NCBI GenBank assembly: GCA_964023275.1
Contig: OZ029927.1
Coordinates: forward strand, 20,512,762 to 20,576,761
Length of the DNA stretch: 64,000 nt
DNA from: Norana najaformis
Lineage: Eukaryota > Annelida > Clitellata > Crassiclitellata > Hormogastridae
Direction: 5' to 3'
Part shown: positions 36,881 through 51,259 of the stretch, in pieces
How positions within the stretch are numbered: position 1 is the stretch's first letter
Layout of the letters: every line of letters starts with the position of its first letter
Position numbers and translations under genes: made by a program
Notes under the pieces: generated by a model
What the model was told of the DNA's origin: nothing
The model's database searches: none
The model's input: only the letters and a program-made list of their open reading frames with translations

Positions 36881-38780
36881 CATTGAGTTTAGTATGAGCC
36901 TGGTGAACAGTTTTAATCGAAACAGTCCATCTTCAACACTAAGCAGGACTTTTCAATCCTCAGTTCAAGACAGTCAACATAGCTTATATATACATTCTTC
37001 TCATGTCTTATTTGCGACTTCCTTCTTCTCACTTCACGCCTCTTTTCCTCGGTCACAGTTCAATGACCAAAAACACAAGTCAAGAGAGTGTTACGCTATA
37101 CAAACTCTGCTCACTGGAATTACTTAAGGTAAGATCACAGCAGAATAAGTTGTGGCAAACAGCGGTCCAAAGACAGAGCTGTGTAGGACAAGTATGTATG
37201 CAAATATGTATCAAGCTATTCGTATAACGCCTTTTAAGAACCTCACTATTTCGGTAAACGGGTGTCCACGGCGTGTTGTGGCTACCATCATTGTTCACTC
37301 ATCCAGGAACAACCAAATCATTCCAAAGACTTCACAAGAGGTGCTCAGTGCTTCTACATGAGAAAACTGCGGACTTCACAGCAGAGAACAGCAATTAACA
37401 ATACTAGTTTCAATAATTCTCAATAATGGGAGGATTTAGCGGATTTTAAACATGCACATGCAGTAATTATTCTTTCACTGGATGTATTATTATAAAGTAG
37501 TGGTGACGACAACGACTCAGGCATCCATATCAAGTGGTTAAAAGACTACCTAAAATACACGTTTTCATTTTGACACATTGAAGCAGAGAGAGATGGGTTG
37601 TGTGCGTTTCATCTTATTACAAGCTTACAACATATCCTGTGTTCGTCTAGTTCATACTGTATGCAGTCTATAGTTACGTAAATCGCAGAAATAAATCATG
37701 AAGAGCCAATCAAAACTGGCATCATCCTGGTCAGTTTATTAACCGGAACTTAATTAAAGCAAATGAGTAAAATTGCAAACACAACGTAATTATGTTGTTT
37801 GAGGTGCCATTAAAATCTGTCATTTTCACATTAAGTTTTTGATATATCATGGGTTGCGACTGGACACATACTGAGAGGTAATTGGATGGATTGGTGATGG
37901 ATAGGATACATACTGAGAGATATCATAGAGGGAAGAATGGAGGATAAGAAGAGAAGAGGAAGACCTAGACAAATGCTTTCAGACTGGATGATGATAGACG
38001 GATTGGGTAAACTGAATGAGGGGGACGTCTTCCGCTGCCCATATGTGCTGTTGCATTTGACTCAGTTCAGCAAACATTTTCATCCCGTATTAAAACGCAC
38101 TTCTTCAGATCTGCTAGTTAGCAATGTATGAAGCGCTTTGTGAGATACTAATATGCCCTATATTGTCTTCCCAAATATATAGGTCTACATACACACATGC
38201 ATACATGGATGAATACAAATATAATTATTTTAATATAGTGGATCATTTCACTTTATACTTTATTACATGTGTAATATTTACATTAAGTAAAAGGCAAATA
38301 TTTCGAAACGAGAGAAACCGCTGCATCGGTTCTACATAATAATTGCAACTGTTTGCATTTAGTTACTCAACAAAGCAAATATTTGAACGACTGCAATTTG
38401 ACAGTAATTGGAAATGAATGCAAAGTGGGCCGTGTTTCGCAATACCATCCAGTACGTTTTAACCTGCGATTCATAATGTGCCGTTTAAGAGGATCCCAAA
38501 AGCAAATCTACTAAGACTATTTCCAGTGCACAAAGAGCTTCGAAACAACGTTGCGCTTTACCTATAAGCAACTCACAAGGACGATTTATAAGTATTGGAT
38601 ATTTTCTTTAGCACTCTTTAAGCCGCTATATAAATGTCAAGCTACCAAAACGACTGACTTGGCTAGATATATTAGTATTACGTCTGACATTCAGCTCTGA
38701 AGTTTGAAGAGGGGAGCAGTGTATGCAGCTGCTACATATAACAGAATACACTGCAGTATTAGCTTTCACAGTGATGTCTC
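36881..38780. other. Junction between units C and D, divergent DNA
   Basis: The first ~110 bases still match the other 3' flanks, then similarity is lost. The only recognisable content is a LINE C-terminal fragment at 37900-38025. The usual 5' flank landmarks are missing before gene D until about 38780. Confidence 0.5.
37900..38025 (+). mobile_element. LINE C-terminal fragment
   Basis: The plus-strand frame reads YILRDIIEGRMEDKKRRGRP followed by RQMLSDWM. This resembles the C-terminal tail of many non-LTR retrotransposon polyproteins (LRDVIEGR...RRRGRP pattern). Confidence 0.6.
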
Positions 38781-39092
38781 GCATAGATATGAAATCAATT
38801 AACAATGTAACATAGACCTACACGACAGTAAGTCCTGCGTATACTGTGGTTCCTAACTCTGACCCAGCGGATAAATGGCTGTGTGTTTAAGTCACGATTC
38901 TCCATATCAGATCTAATGACCGCGTGCTGTCATCATTCAACACTTTTTGGGAACCTGTTGGTTGGGCTTTGCGTGTGTGCGTGAGCTTGTCACTGGTTAC
39001 TCTTCTAGTCATCTGAACAATATTTACAACATAATAACAGCGAAAGGCATATTGGCTACATCCTGCTAAACGATGCTTACCAGATAGCCGTG

Positions 39093-39098
39093 TATAAA
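39093..39098 (+). promoter_or_regulatory. Candidate TATA box of gene D
   Basis: TATAAA in CCGTGTATAAACAGTGG, 261 bases upstream of the start codon, equivalent to the C and E elements. Confidence 0.4.
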
Positions 39099-39353
39099 CA
39101 GTGGTTATGGGCAGCATAGGACGCGAATGAGGAAGTGTAGTTGTAGCTGACACTTTGCATATCACGGTTTTACTAGCCAGTGTGGACCTATCTCTTTAAA
39201 ACAGTGTTGCATGTTAGACCGAAGTGAATCTGTCTCTAAACCAGTGATTTTCAAAGCGCAGAAGATAAATATCAACTGTTTGTGGAATGTTAAGGTTTCC
39301 AAGTATTTTCCCTTGTCCAAAGACCTGCGTCATTAGCCAGTTAAGATCTAAAA

Positions 39354-42300
39354 ATGATACAACTGTTGTGGTTAATATGTGTAACCCTTCTTGCGGGTGA
39401 GTGAAATTATTCTATGAAGTTTTCATCTTTAAAGAAATATTAGATATTCTTTAAACTACGGAAGTACTGAACTTATCCTATTGAATGTACTACATTACTA
39501 AACTAAACCTTTGAAGCGGCCCAAAGAAATAAACTAAAGAGGAAACTCAAACAGTTCTTTGTGCGTTGCATGTTGTCTTTCCGACTAGTGGTTGCCTATA
39601 TACGAAACTGAATTTTACTAATTTCAATATAATATCGAAAATATAAATTAAAACGTCACTTAAAGGTCTACGCTATCTTAAACACCACGCTACCTTTTCA
39701 GAACATATCTACGGAGTCCCTCACGTGACCAAGTACTACCAATACAAACAATACTGTATAATTGTAATTGTAATTGTAATAGCAAATTTATAATACACCA
39801 CTTCAAGAGAAACTAATCCGAGGCTCTTCCTACCTGACAACACAAAGTAACATCGAATAGAATTGTTAAAAGCGCTTTCGGGAAAAGGCATAGATAGCCC
39901 AGAAAGCTCAACTCGTGTAAGTTTCTTATTGCAAGAAAGCTTATTCCAGAATGATGGGCCGATTATATCAAAGCTTCTATGCTGGGTCGCGGAAGTTCGG
40001 GTAGGCGGGACAACCATAGCACCTTGCGCAGCGGAATGAATAAATCTGCGGCCAGAAATTGAAGAGATCGAGAAGCATAGCTCCTTGAGATAGGATGGGA
40101 ACAGACTGCAAGACAACTACGCCTTAACATTAAGATCTTAAACTACATGCGATTTGCATAGGTAACCAGTACAGTTCCTCTAACGTGAAAGTGGATTATG
40201 CCAAATACTAGGTATATCAAAGATCAGTCAGTCGCAAAATATATTAAACGGATTGCAACTGATAAATGCAGGAAAAAGTAAGGCTTGTATAAATGACATT
40301 GTCATAGTCAACCCTCTGGTGGGCATGAATTCATCAGTTCGTGACAGCTTAAGTTGTAAGTGAGCGCCAACGTGTGCAAATCTGGCGTATGTGATAGAAG
40401 CACGTTCGACATTCTGAACAGGCTCTGAGGTCAATTCCTGGTCAAAGGTCACACCTAGCTCATGCACAGTAATGGAAAAAGAGAAATCTAAGAAGCAATG
40501 CTGCAGAGAAGGCAAATCAAGTTTAGAAATCTGTCAACTGCTGCAAAGCCAGATGAACTGGGTTTTCCTGGGATTCAGAGAGAAAGGGTTGGAGGACATC
40601 CAAGCGGCAAGCACCTCCGAAGTCCGAAACACTCCCTCAAATAAGCTGCACTATGGACAGATTTCCAAATTCTAACTTGCCTTCTCTGCGGCATTGCTTC
40701 CAAGACTAGACGACCTGAGTGTAATCTCGGCAATCCCAAAGAAAAATGGATTAGGTTTAAATCAGCGGTGTAGTGGAATAGAGTAGGAGAGCTCAAGGAT
40801 GGGACATGTGTAAGACCACGTGAGACTATGGACCAGTCTGACATTTATGAACCAAACATCGTTGTCTTGGTTGGCATAGAAAAGGAATAACTCAGCCATG
40901 GTAGAGAGCAACCCACTACACTGAACGGCCTTTAAAGGCGCTTCAAAAGAATGCTATGGTCAACAGTGTCGAAGGTGATAAGAGTTACATGCCCCTGATC
41001 AATAGCCCCAAAAACATTATATACTTAATATTTCATATAGAATCCAGGATGAATAATTGAACCCCCGAAAAAGTACATTTTGATGGAAGGTGTTAGTTTT
41101 TAGATTTGATTCTGTGCCAATGGCTGTGTTTTTCAATTCGGCTCATAACGGTATTGCATATATAGATATATATATATGTGCAGATGATCTGTGATTTATA
41201 TCTTATTTGATAATATTTTTCGTTCATGCAGGGTCGTGGCTGTCATTGGAAGTGGTGCAGTGTCAGAACACACCTAAAGAAACATATAGGTCTACAATAT
41301 CTGAATGTTACAACACGAGCTCTGGAACGACTTGCTTTACGACACCTTTTGCGGACAAAAATCGTCCAATGTCTCTGTCTTTCAGACATGCCAGTGACTG
41401 GTGCAAAGCCAATGTTCCTGGTTCCTATCTAATTGCCATCAAAAACATGGAAGATCAAAGAATCGTCGAGGGTTTCATAGGTAGACACTTAAGACAATTA
41501 GCAAATGAGACAATCATTACGGACGCACAAAAAATCTCGGCAAATAAAAACGAAGAATGGTTACTGGTTAATGGACACCAAACAATACCAACAGGTAATA
41601 ATACCTTACTTTCCTAAACAAATTTTTAATTCTGGGTTGCAAATCTTGTCATGCCTAAGTTATCAAGCGTTGGTACAGGTACTTGCGAAGTAAGGCTGAA
41701 AGGAGAAAAGAAATAGGCATATAAATGCTATTGTAATCGCAAATTTATAAAGCGCCATTTCCAGGAAAGTTCCTCAGATTTCCTGCCGACCTGATAAGAC
41801 AAATCAAGATCGAACAAAATTATTTTTGAAGCGCTTTAGGAAAACACGCAACGAAAGGCTAAGGTGTTATTGTTTAACAGTTCTGTTACTTTTTCGGGTG
41901 GGAAGCACCTCTGTTGAGGCGCTTTATGAATCTAAAATTACAGTTACATTTACAATTGTAGGTAGGTGGGCACCCTATTCCAAAACGATGGGCCACACAA
42001 AGCGAAGCTTCTGTGCTGCACTCTGGAAGTTCAGGCTGGCAGGAGAACCAGATAACCTTGTACAGCTGTTCGAATGAGTGCCAACCTTGAAATCTCCTAA
42101 TAGATACTGATGAGACTGAGAGCACAAGCTTTCTAAGATAAAATGTAGCACAGCCTCCAAGACAGTTTCGCAAAAGCTTTAAGATCATAATCTCATTTCA
42201 CTTTGGCACAGGTGACCAGGACAGTTCTTTCCACTTGAAACTGGATATATACCCTAAGCTAGGAATACCACCGTTCAGTCCAGCCATAGCATTTAAACAG

Positions 42301-45300
42301 ATTACAGCGTGTTCAGAAGAGAAGAAAAACAGTCCTTTAAGTTAATCCCAGGAGGCAGCTCTGGGTATGAAATGCTAGCGGCTTTATTTTCTAGCTTCGG
42401 CGCGGATGAGTGGCAATAAGCTAATATTGCGCCTCGCCGCCTGATCAACCCACTCACAGTGTGCGTCCAGTGTGCTTCCAGTGTATTCATTTAATGGCTT
42501 AATAGAACATAAGTCTCGATATACCTTTCTGGCTTGGTGGCGATTTGAACAGCCGACCTCAAATAAGGCATTGTTAAAAGATTTTCGGACTATCATCTTA
42601 GCTAACAGTAATCTAGTGTCTTTCAGGTGTCACAACGCCACGAAAACTGTCACAAAACTGTTGCTAACCGTCATTTTTGTCTTTCAGGGGTCAAACAGAG
42701 AATCACACGGTTTCACAATGGTGCTTGTGTGGAAATCAAGACTGGAAGATCACTGGGATACTGTGTAGATAAGGCCACGTCGCTGTTCCGTTACATATGC
42801 GAATATTCAGGTAACTGATATTGAAATTCAAATATTTTGTAAGCTTATTGTATGTATTATAATATGTAGTAACTGCTATGAGTTGTTGCTAATAGTATTA
42901 TTATTACTACTACCATCATCACCACCACCACTACTAATACTAGTAATTATAAGAATAATTATTCTAATAGTAATTATTATTTATTATTGTTATAAAAGCA
43001 TCTTCATCATCATTTTTTGTATTATTTTAGGACAATGTTATCTTGCACCAATAATGAGTCGTCTCAAAACCTCGGGCACCCGGAATGATCCAACCGTTAA
43101 TGATTGTTTGCGAAATGAGAAAAGAAAAAAACGTGCAGAATGCACACATATCATTAGGCCTAAGTCACTAATTGTAGGTCTACATGAAAGTTACTGCGAA
43201 TAAACGAATCAAAGCCTAAACTATTTAGGGCAGCTAGATGGACGTCACTTAATTTAATTGGATATGAACGTTCGTCCTTGAACTGAGATTAGCTATATGT
43301 TCTATTGTAGACTCAAAAAGAATCTTCAGATACCAACAAAATAACAGATATTACTTCGCAAATGACAGTACTGCCACTTGGTATGATGCACGAAATGAAT
43401 GCTTACGATTAGGAGGAGACTTGGCTTCTCTTAAGGATCTCGAGAGGATTAATGGAAGCTCATGGCTGAGACAAAATCAAAGATACTGGGTAGGATTTCA
43501 TCGAAATCGATGGATTTGGAACAGAACCGGTAAGCATATTTGATGGTTCCATACTCTAGAACTAGCTGATGCACGGTGGGACGTAGGCTATTGGATGTAA
43601 TTATAATTCTGCCCCTTTGGATTACATATGGCTAAATGATATTCTTGTTAGAATTTAACTTTAACGTTTTATCGTCGTAATCCATTTTTTATCGTACATC
43701 AGTTCTGATTACAGTCTCTTGTCTCTATTTACCAGCCAGAGCAGTTGGTCTCTATTCTCGGCCAGTTAGGAGAGAGGTTCAGTGGAAATAGGCCTATACG
43801 CCTTCCTAAATTGGCGAACCGTTCGCAGGATAATATTTTGCCTTATTGTTTCTTCTTATATTGCATCATTATTTCTTTGACAAGTCTAATAGAAAAACAT
43901 TCCAGCATAAACAACCATATATGTTGTGTTAGCGTTGTGTGTTTCAGTAGAACAACGGATCACAATATATGAAATCACTAAGTACAGTGTAAGTAAGTAA
44001 GTGAGTAAGTAAGTATATTCTCTATTAACCAATAGCTAATCGCACATCGATTTACAAGTATTTAAGAACACAAGAAAACTTAATATGCATACAGTATCCT
44101 AATAATAAAACATTTACGCGTTAAATTATCAGCAGGAGGAATAGCAAGAAGTCGACAGTGTGGTGCACTATAGCAATCAGATAATTTAATAATTCATACC
44201 TGCAATTTAGTCATCATAATGTTTACAGGTTCCAACCTTGTAATTTATCTTCAGACCTGAAAGAAAAGCCTACAAAATTACGAGCAAGTTAAGCCTACAG
44301 ACTCAATTTAAACAAAACAAAGAATATGTGTGTCATGGAATTTTAGTTGATGTTGCGTGGACATGGTCAGTTTAAGCGAAAGGAGAGGGGAGTGTTGACT
44401 CTCATCTGCCTCAAGAGATTGCTGGGCCTATGGTTGTTAATGGTAACTGATTTCCGTGGAAAAGCCTAAAAATGTTAAAAACGAGGCTTATTTAATGTCA
44501 ATACAATAAGAGTTTAATATTTCCTATGCAGAAAATTCAGAGAGTAGGCCTTGATTATGATAAATTGCTCTAGTGTCGTTTCTGTGAAATGTCAGTTTAA
44601 GAAACTGTGCACAGATGATTTCTAAAGCGACGATTTGAAAAAGGAGAACTTAATATAGAAAGAAAAGCAAGAATAAATGGAATAAGTCAGGCTTCTAAAA
44701 CAATTTAAGTACCGGCCACAGAATAGTTGAAAATAAATGTAGTGAGTTCAACTCCCATCCTTTAATGATTTTGTGTTATTAGGCGCTGAAGTCACTTATA
44801 CCAACTGGGAAAGGGGTCATCCTGATGACAATGATGACAAACAATGCATCTGCATTGGCCCGAAATGCAGCATAGAAAACCGTAGAGTCAAATGTAAAAC
44901 AGAAAATGACCGCAAATGGCGGACGTGCAACTGCAACAGAAGTTATGCCATTGTCTGCCAAGCAGGTGTTCATTACGGATTCAGCTTTCTATATACATTT
45001 GTGATTATATCCTACTATTTAAATTTCCAGATACAGCCTGTTGTCTGATTACGGAATGGTTGGGATTTCTAGTTGTCATACTTTCGCTCTTACCCAGATT
45101 TTAAATAATAAAATACTTGTATATATGTATATATATATATGTGTGTGTATGTATTTATGTATTTATGTATTCATGTATGTATATGTGTTTGCATGCATGT
45201 ATGTATGTATTATCTGGCTAATTAAATAGCCCAGTTAAAAATAGTGGGTCGGTTGATAAGCGATAATGCCATAGAAGCATCTTAACGAGTTACGTTTAGC

Positions 45301-46138
45301 TTTAGAGTTTAAATTTCTGAAGGCGAAGTAACATGTGATTTGATATGATACTGTATTGAAAGTGATCGTCAAACTCTCTTAAAAGTAATACCTGCCAGCC
45401 AATTCTGTTGGGCCCACATTGGATCCATCGCTTTCCATCATTTTCTATCAGTGGCACAATGCAAGCCTCCTATGGACCCAAGGTGTGTGACTGTCTAGGA
45501 ATATGTATGATCAGAACAAACACTAGTGTCGCTAGAACGCTCGCATACATGAACTGTTTGGTGTCAGAGCACGTTCACTATCACGTGAGGCAAGGCAGTT
45601 TTGTGTAATAACACTTGAACAGGCCACAATAATGTAGGGTTGTAGGCTACAGTGATTATGCTGTAACACCAGACAGATGGTTTCTAAGAACTTTCAAGCT
45701 ATATTCGTGTCTGTTCTTTCCAGACATTAATTTTGAGTGAAGCTGTGTTCTTTCAGTGACAAAAATGATCTTTCGACTGAAGCGCAAACACGACAACCAC
45801 AATCATGTGCATGTAGTCTTAAGGCTACAAATTGTTCACTTTACGCTGAGCCGCCCATTGCTGCTGTAAAATAATATCGCCTTACCTTTCCAAATGAAAA
45901 TAGGGCGACCTGTTGGGCTGCTATGATGTCGTAATCAATGTGCGCTTCATGATAATTTGCCCTAATTGAAAAATCAAGTAAATTACCCAGCTGATTATCA
46001 CGTTTGTACTATTTTGAAGAAGAAAAGTCTTATGCAGTTACAGAAAGAATCGTTGATCATGAAAAGAAGTCGCCGACAGCAGGTTTCATACACTCGGCCT
46101 CCCCCTCTGTCCATGCAATGACCTCGTCCCGCCATTTG

Positions 46139-46171
<33 letters not shown>

Positions 46172-48309
46172 CCATCATCATCATCACCAACAACATCACC
46201 TACTATTAAAACTACTATTAACTATACCACTCCGACCACCACTTCCACTTCCTCTACTACCACCACCGCTAGCACTACTACTATAACTCCCACTACTACA
46301 ACCACCACCATGACTACAACCATCACAACTGACAAGACGACTTCGATCACTTTTACGACTCCTAAATCACCAATAAATTCGTCTGAGGTTCAAACAACTG
46401 GTTTCGCCCAGGAGGCGTCATCTTCAAAAGGTATCTGGACGGATTTTAAAATTACTTACGATTTTATCGTCGCTTTTGTTATTACTTATAAACTGGAAAA
46501 AATTATTTCCAATATCTAAGATCGTGGCAATAAGTTTCTACATATCATTGAAAGCAAAGCCGCAGTATTGCTGGTCTCCGATAAAACTACAATTCCACAT
46601 AAAACAGGATCACACTTCGGAAATGTTCCTATCTATGCAAGTTAACAAGTGTACCCTGTGCAATTAGCAATTTTTCGTCGATCTGTGCAAATCATTGGCC
46701 AAGGCTATTTATGCCATTGTTGAATTGTTTTTGTAAAGTTTGTGCATAGCTCAAATGATCCTCCATCCATTTGAATCGGCTCCAAGATAAATCGACAGAA
46801 CAATAAACACTTCTGTTGGATAATTCTTCATTTGCATTGCTGTCCATTGCGAGTTTGCAATGTGCTTTTGCTTAGAAGCAACCAACGGTTGATGCTTTGG
46901 GATTTTGATAACGACGCTATAGAAGTTTCCAGATTAGCTTAGAATAGATTAGCAGTCATATTTTATGTGGTAACGAGAGAATGCTTAAGAAAATATAAAT
47001 AAATACTAATCCATTATGCCATTCAGCGTTGAGTTTTGCCCGCATTATATTTCTTTTCAAGATCACGTTACAATCAATCGTTAAGCCTATGGTTTGTAAG
47101 TGCATTATACTTACTGGTGCTATGAATTGAATTACAAAGGACGTGTTTCAATTGTTTTTGTAGGACTATTCGACTCGTTCACCATAAAAGAAATTCTGCT
47201 TATCGTTTCGTTATTCGTCGCGGTTGTTTTCATTGTCGTTGCCGTAACAGTGGTCCTTCGAAAGCGCAAATAGTGAGTAGTTACAATCGCTGAAATTCGT
47301 ATTTTGTGTATATTTTTCTAGAATTTAAACAGTTATTGAATTCTAAAGTTTTCCCTGTTTCACTATTTGCCGGAGCGAAATCTTACTTATTTAATACTTT
47401 ATTCTTCCTGTGCAGTTCTGAACATCGGCAACGCAGACTCTCCGCTGTTCTGTTATTACTGTTGCAAGTTTTTTACATGGGGGGATTGCCACCCCACCGC
47501 AGAATCCGCCTCTCTTTTCCTGGCTTGGGACAGGCTGAAGCCGTTGAAGCCAGCAACGTGATTCAGAATATGTCAGCAGTGATTTACCAATCTCATAGGT
47601 GCTCAAAATTGTAAATGTACAGTCATTAATCATTGGACGAGGGAAAAGAACAGAAGCAGTTTCTAGAAATTAACACAATTGGCCCTTCGCTGAATTTCGG
47701 GTCATAATGAAGCAAAAACGAATGTGTAAACACAAAACTAGCAGGATAACAATTCGAGTTGCATGATATACGAACAGAATTAATTGCCGTAACTGTAGAA
47801 AACTTTAATCTTTCCCCAATGTGAGTCTACTTTCAATGTACCAACAGCGGAAAGAAATTTATGACTTTCTCACGATCTGATGCCGCTCTACTATTTATGG
47901 TTTACGTAGCGCTAGACAAAATGAAGAATCACACTTGAAGAAGACTAGTCAACAAAGTGAACCGGTTTCATCTGCTTACGAAACCCTGGTTCCACACAAT
48001 GGAACCTCAGATTGTACTCTTCCCCCTGATAACACTATCTACGCGGAGTTGGAAATGACCCAACGGCCAACGCCTTCCAACAATGCCATCTACGCTAGCA
48101 TGCAACCAACGGTCGGAGCGGTTGACATGGGCAAAAACGTCGTCTACGTCGATCTAGACTTTCCGCAAAAAGTCCGGGAAAAGTCAAAGAGCTCTGACAA
48201 AATAGCCGCCTGTCTCAATTCCATTTATTACACGCCCTACGAGCCACCCACTTCAGACAGCAAACATCAACACAGTGTGTGCCGTACCCTCCATTGCAAT
48301 CCGGTTTAA
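39354..48309 (+). CDS. Gene D: divergent two-CTLD receptor with intermediate ITIM tail
   Basis: Exons: 39354-39396, 41232-41594, 42688-42810, 43311-43529, 44783-44965, 46020-46430, 47164-47272, 47910-48309. Total 1851 nt, 616 aa. The signal peptide MIQLLWLICVTLLAG is 14 codons plus the junction Gly. CTLD1 (15-176) is diverged from B/C/E, with a seven-residue longer first exon. CTLD2 (177-310) has ATWYDARNEC, WVGF, HPDD and TCNC...IVC. The stalk (311-447) starts with a poly-Ser run encoded by a TCA microsatellite. The TM is followed by RKRK. The tail has SAYETL (ITIM), TIYAEL, AIYASM, VVYVDL (ITIM) and IYYTPYEP before a frameshift caused by about 7 extra bases near 48260 leads to a stop. Introns 1 and 2 carry LINEs. 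It is the oldest-looking copy. Confidence 0.83.
39757..41010 (-). mobile_element. Decayed LINE in intron 1 of gene D
   Basis: On the minus strand RT-like pieces occur in changing frames: 'TFDTVDHSILL' near 40965, 'SITVHELGVTFDQELT' near 40450, and the C-terminal RRFIHSAAQGAMVVPPTRTS with HRSFDIIGPSFWNKL near 39950-40050. The 3' end has TTACAA repeats at 39757-39780. Confidence 0.75.
41727..42440 (-). mobile_element. Decayed LINE in intron 2 of gene D, interrupted by a second LINE
   Basis: A minus-strand 3' LINE end starts near 41727 and the same element resumes after about 41966 (the 'CCAAAACGATGGGCC' region, like 39950). Between them (about 41860-41966) lies a plus-strand LINE 3' end with 'GGCGCTTTATGAA' and a TTACA tail, like that at 870-962. 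This is a nested insertion. Confidence 0.6.
45115..45215. repeat. (TGTA)n microsatellite in intron 5 of gene D
   Basis: Short TATG/TGTA repeats in the same intron as in the other copies. Confidence 0.85.
46136..46190 (+). repeat. (TCA)n coding microsatellite in the gene D stalk exon
   Basis: TCA repeats encode a run of about 16 Ser with one Pro at the start of the mucin stalk. Unique to D. Confidence 0.85.
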
Positions 48310-48580
48310 CCACCTACAAAAGCTGGATCTGTCCTCGCAAAGAAGCGCAGTTGCTGGTCAGCAGAATACATTATACTTTTTGGCCAAACAAATCCCATTG
48401 CACGATCCCAATGTGGTTTATTCAGCATCTAATAACCCAAGAAAGACATAAAGAGTTCAAGATGCGGGTGCTATCAATGTAGAAGCAAATAAAGTAAAAC
48501 ATCCAGCAGCAACTAGAGGCACTGGTCCACAGGATCAAAGTGCAGTTTATGCAGAGCCAATCAAACCGAAAAAGTCATAA
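48310..48580 (+). pseudogene. Frameshifted remainder of the gene D tail
   Basis: Other frames still encode KQIPLHDPNVVYSASNNPRK and finish with AVYAEPIKPKKS at 48580, matching the end of the gene C tail. Confidence 0.65.
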
Positions 48581-50563
48581 GTAAGTCAATATTTGCACCT
48601 TTCCAAGAAATTCTATCTTGTTCCACCGAAACCGATGTCTTCCCATTTCTTTCAGCTTAAACACAACTCACCCTAACAGCTCCTCTCCCCTTCTCACTCT
48701 GGTCTTCTGGCAACCGGATTGGTTTTGATATGGCATCTTTGGACAAACCCAGTGACTTGACGCGGCCCTCGTGAATAAGCTGGTGCCCCGCGCTTAGCTT
48801 TTAAGCTGAGCTTTAGAAATTTGGAGTTTACGATTACGATTACGAATATTCGCATAATAAGACTTTGGTGGACCGTCGTTTGACCAGAATCCACTCAAGG
48901 ACATGCCTCGAATGTTATGTATGCATGTATCAATACACATAATACAGCGACTTTTAAGTATCTCTCAGAACCGATGCTCAAAAGGCTATCTAACTAAACT
49001 AAATAAGTGCGTGTTAAGGTAGTTTTAAAATGGTTGCTGAACAGAGTCAAATGCAAGAGTACGTATATACAATATAAGACATTAAAGAGGATGGCCCTAC
49101 ACACGAGACGGAAATATGGTCTCGAATCGATGTACAAGAACGAGGTGCCTGCATTGCACAAAACTTCCACTGTTTATATAAATATTTGTCATAGACGAAT
49201 ATCATATATCATGCTCACGTACTCATATTCGGGTGCAATATATAATACTATATAATGAGACTCCTGTTAGTAGTTAACAATAGACCACGTCACGTTATCC
49301 GAAGATAATTAATCGACAGTTATTGATGTTCCACAATCTTATGATTGCAAAGACTTATACATGGATACAATACGAACAGAAAAAAATGAATTTTTGTTAT
49401 CTTGTGGTAAAATCAACGTCTGTAAAATACTGAGGTATTGCGTTTAACACAGAGCCCATTATAAAACAGACTTTTGTTTATATGCATTTGCAGAAACCCT
49501 TTGATGTAAATGTAATGCAAACCTCCAAAATTTCTTAGCGTCACCCAACAGGCACGTCAGAGAAACCAGCTTAACCCAAGCATTGTATCAATTCAAATCC
49601 GCAATCGCCAGGTTGTTTGATCAGATGTGTCTACGAATCACAGAAGACCACCTTTCGAGTAGCTCTTGTAAAATATAAGTCACTGAGTCCCAGTTCATTG
49701 TAATACAACCAGGATATATTATAGTCTACTCTACTTAGAAGTGGTTTATGGTGTAATGGCGGTGGATGCTAGAGCGTCTCTCTAAATGATATCTGGAATC
49801 TAATATGCCTCATCGGAATTTACGTCCGGTCTACGTGAAACCCCTATCTCATGTTACAAGGGACTTGACTGTTCGCCTCTGACAATAACTATTGAATATG
49901 CAAATATTCATGCATCAATAAGGATCTATGAATATGCATGAAAGTAATTATGGAATGCCTTCATTCTAAGTAAATTTCACTCCTAACCTTCCTCCTAGTC
50001 GGCTCAGATTCATTATTATACAAGTATAACCGTTTACATTGTTGGAGAGTTGTGATTTCTAATGTCATGTTGTGATCCGGTTAATCAAGTAGTAAGCCCT
50101 CAAAGGCTTGATTTTCGGAGGGAACCGGAGAACCTTATCTAACCCACACTTTTGGACCATACCCCGTAATTTTTCATCACTAGGCTGTACCTTTCAACCC
50201 TCGGTTTAAGGCACTCACCATAGAGTATATATATGTATGTATATATATTTACACGTTGGTTTCGATGCCCCAATATCAAGTTCATCATGTTCATATCTGC
50301 CAATTTTAATGGCTAAGTTTACGTGAGCAATGCAAAAGTAGAGCCTATCGTATTAATATTGGGGTTGATTGCTTTGCTTTATCAGTTGCATTATAATACT
50401 CTACAATGAATTGCAGAGAAATCAACTAAACGTAAGAAAATAATTCAGTACAAGTCTGAATATTCATCAGATTTTGGATTAGGTCAGATACTAAGGAAAG
50501 AATTAAAAATACCAACAACGAGCAACTCACCTGCAAGATCTAATAAAAATGCATTTTCACATG
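48581..50563. other. Gene D 3' flank, first part
   Basis: It begins with the insertion shared with C (to about 48845, ending in TTACGA repeats), then ordinary flank with a candidate poly(A) signal ATTAAA at 49081-49086. No gene was seen. Confidence 0.55.
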
Positions 50564-50568
50564 TCGAC

Positions 50569-51259
50569 TGTACTGAAAGATGACTTTGCTTGTGAGTCCT
50601 GGACATCAAGGGTCGCTGGCGAACACAAGTCTCCTTTCAGGATATGGTGGCGAGCGGTGCTATTGATCAAAGGGTTTATCTTCGGGGGACTTTATTCCTT
50701 TAACAGCACGCGGGTTCGTGAATGGATCAGTCCGACCGTACAGAGACGTAACACCGAATCTCTCTTTCACACGTATATTACAACTAGGTACACCGTTAAA
50801 TACAGCAAAATCAGCAAACTCAGAGTCTTTGATTCGCATCGGCCTAATAGTCTAGCGAGGTCCGTTTAAGAGATACAGGTTTATTATTTTTCTTCTGTTC
50901 TCCGGAACCTAACGCCTCTTTCGACCGTTGTTTAGCGAATGCCTTCTTCTCTTCGCACCCTTCCTTAACTTTCCCCTTCATCTGTCAATCACCCAACTTC
51001 TCCCTTTCCCCATACGATCATCATCCCTCTGCTCCGCCTCTCTCTCTCTCTCTCTCTCTCTCTCATTCTCCCTCTCTGTCGTTTACTTCTACCTGTCAAC
51101 TACGGGCGTCCTATCCGCCTCTCGTTAATTACATCCAACTGTTCCCCAGTGTTCCGTAGGAATTAATTACACAAATACATTAGCTAAATTATCCGACATA
51201 ATACGATCCACAATATGCACAAAGTTAAACCCTCTTTCTTTTTATAACTTTTCACTACA
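50569..51259. mobile_element. Solo LTR of an LTR retrotransposon
   Basis: A 691-bp insert begins TGTACTG and ends CACTACA, with TGTA/TACA termini. It is flanked by the 5-bp duplication TCGAC at 50564-50568 and 51260-51264. The A, B and E flanks show the uninterrupted site. It includes a CT-rich tract (about 51030-51066) and no retroviral-type ORF. The orientation is not clear. Confidence 0.8.
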
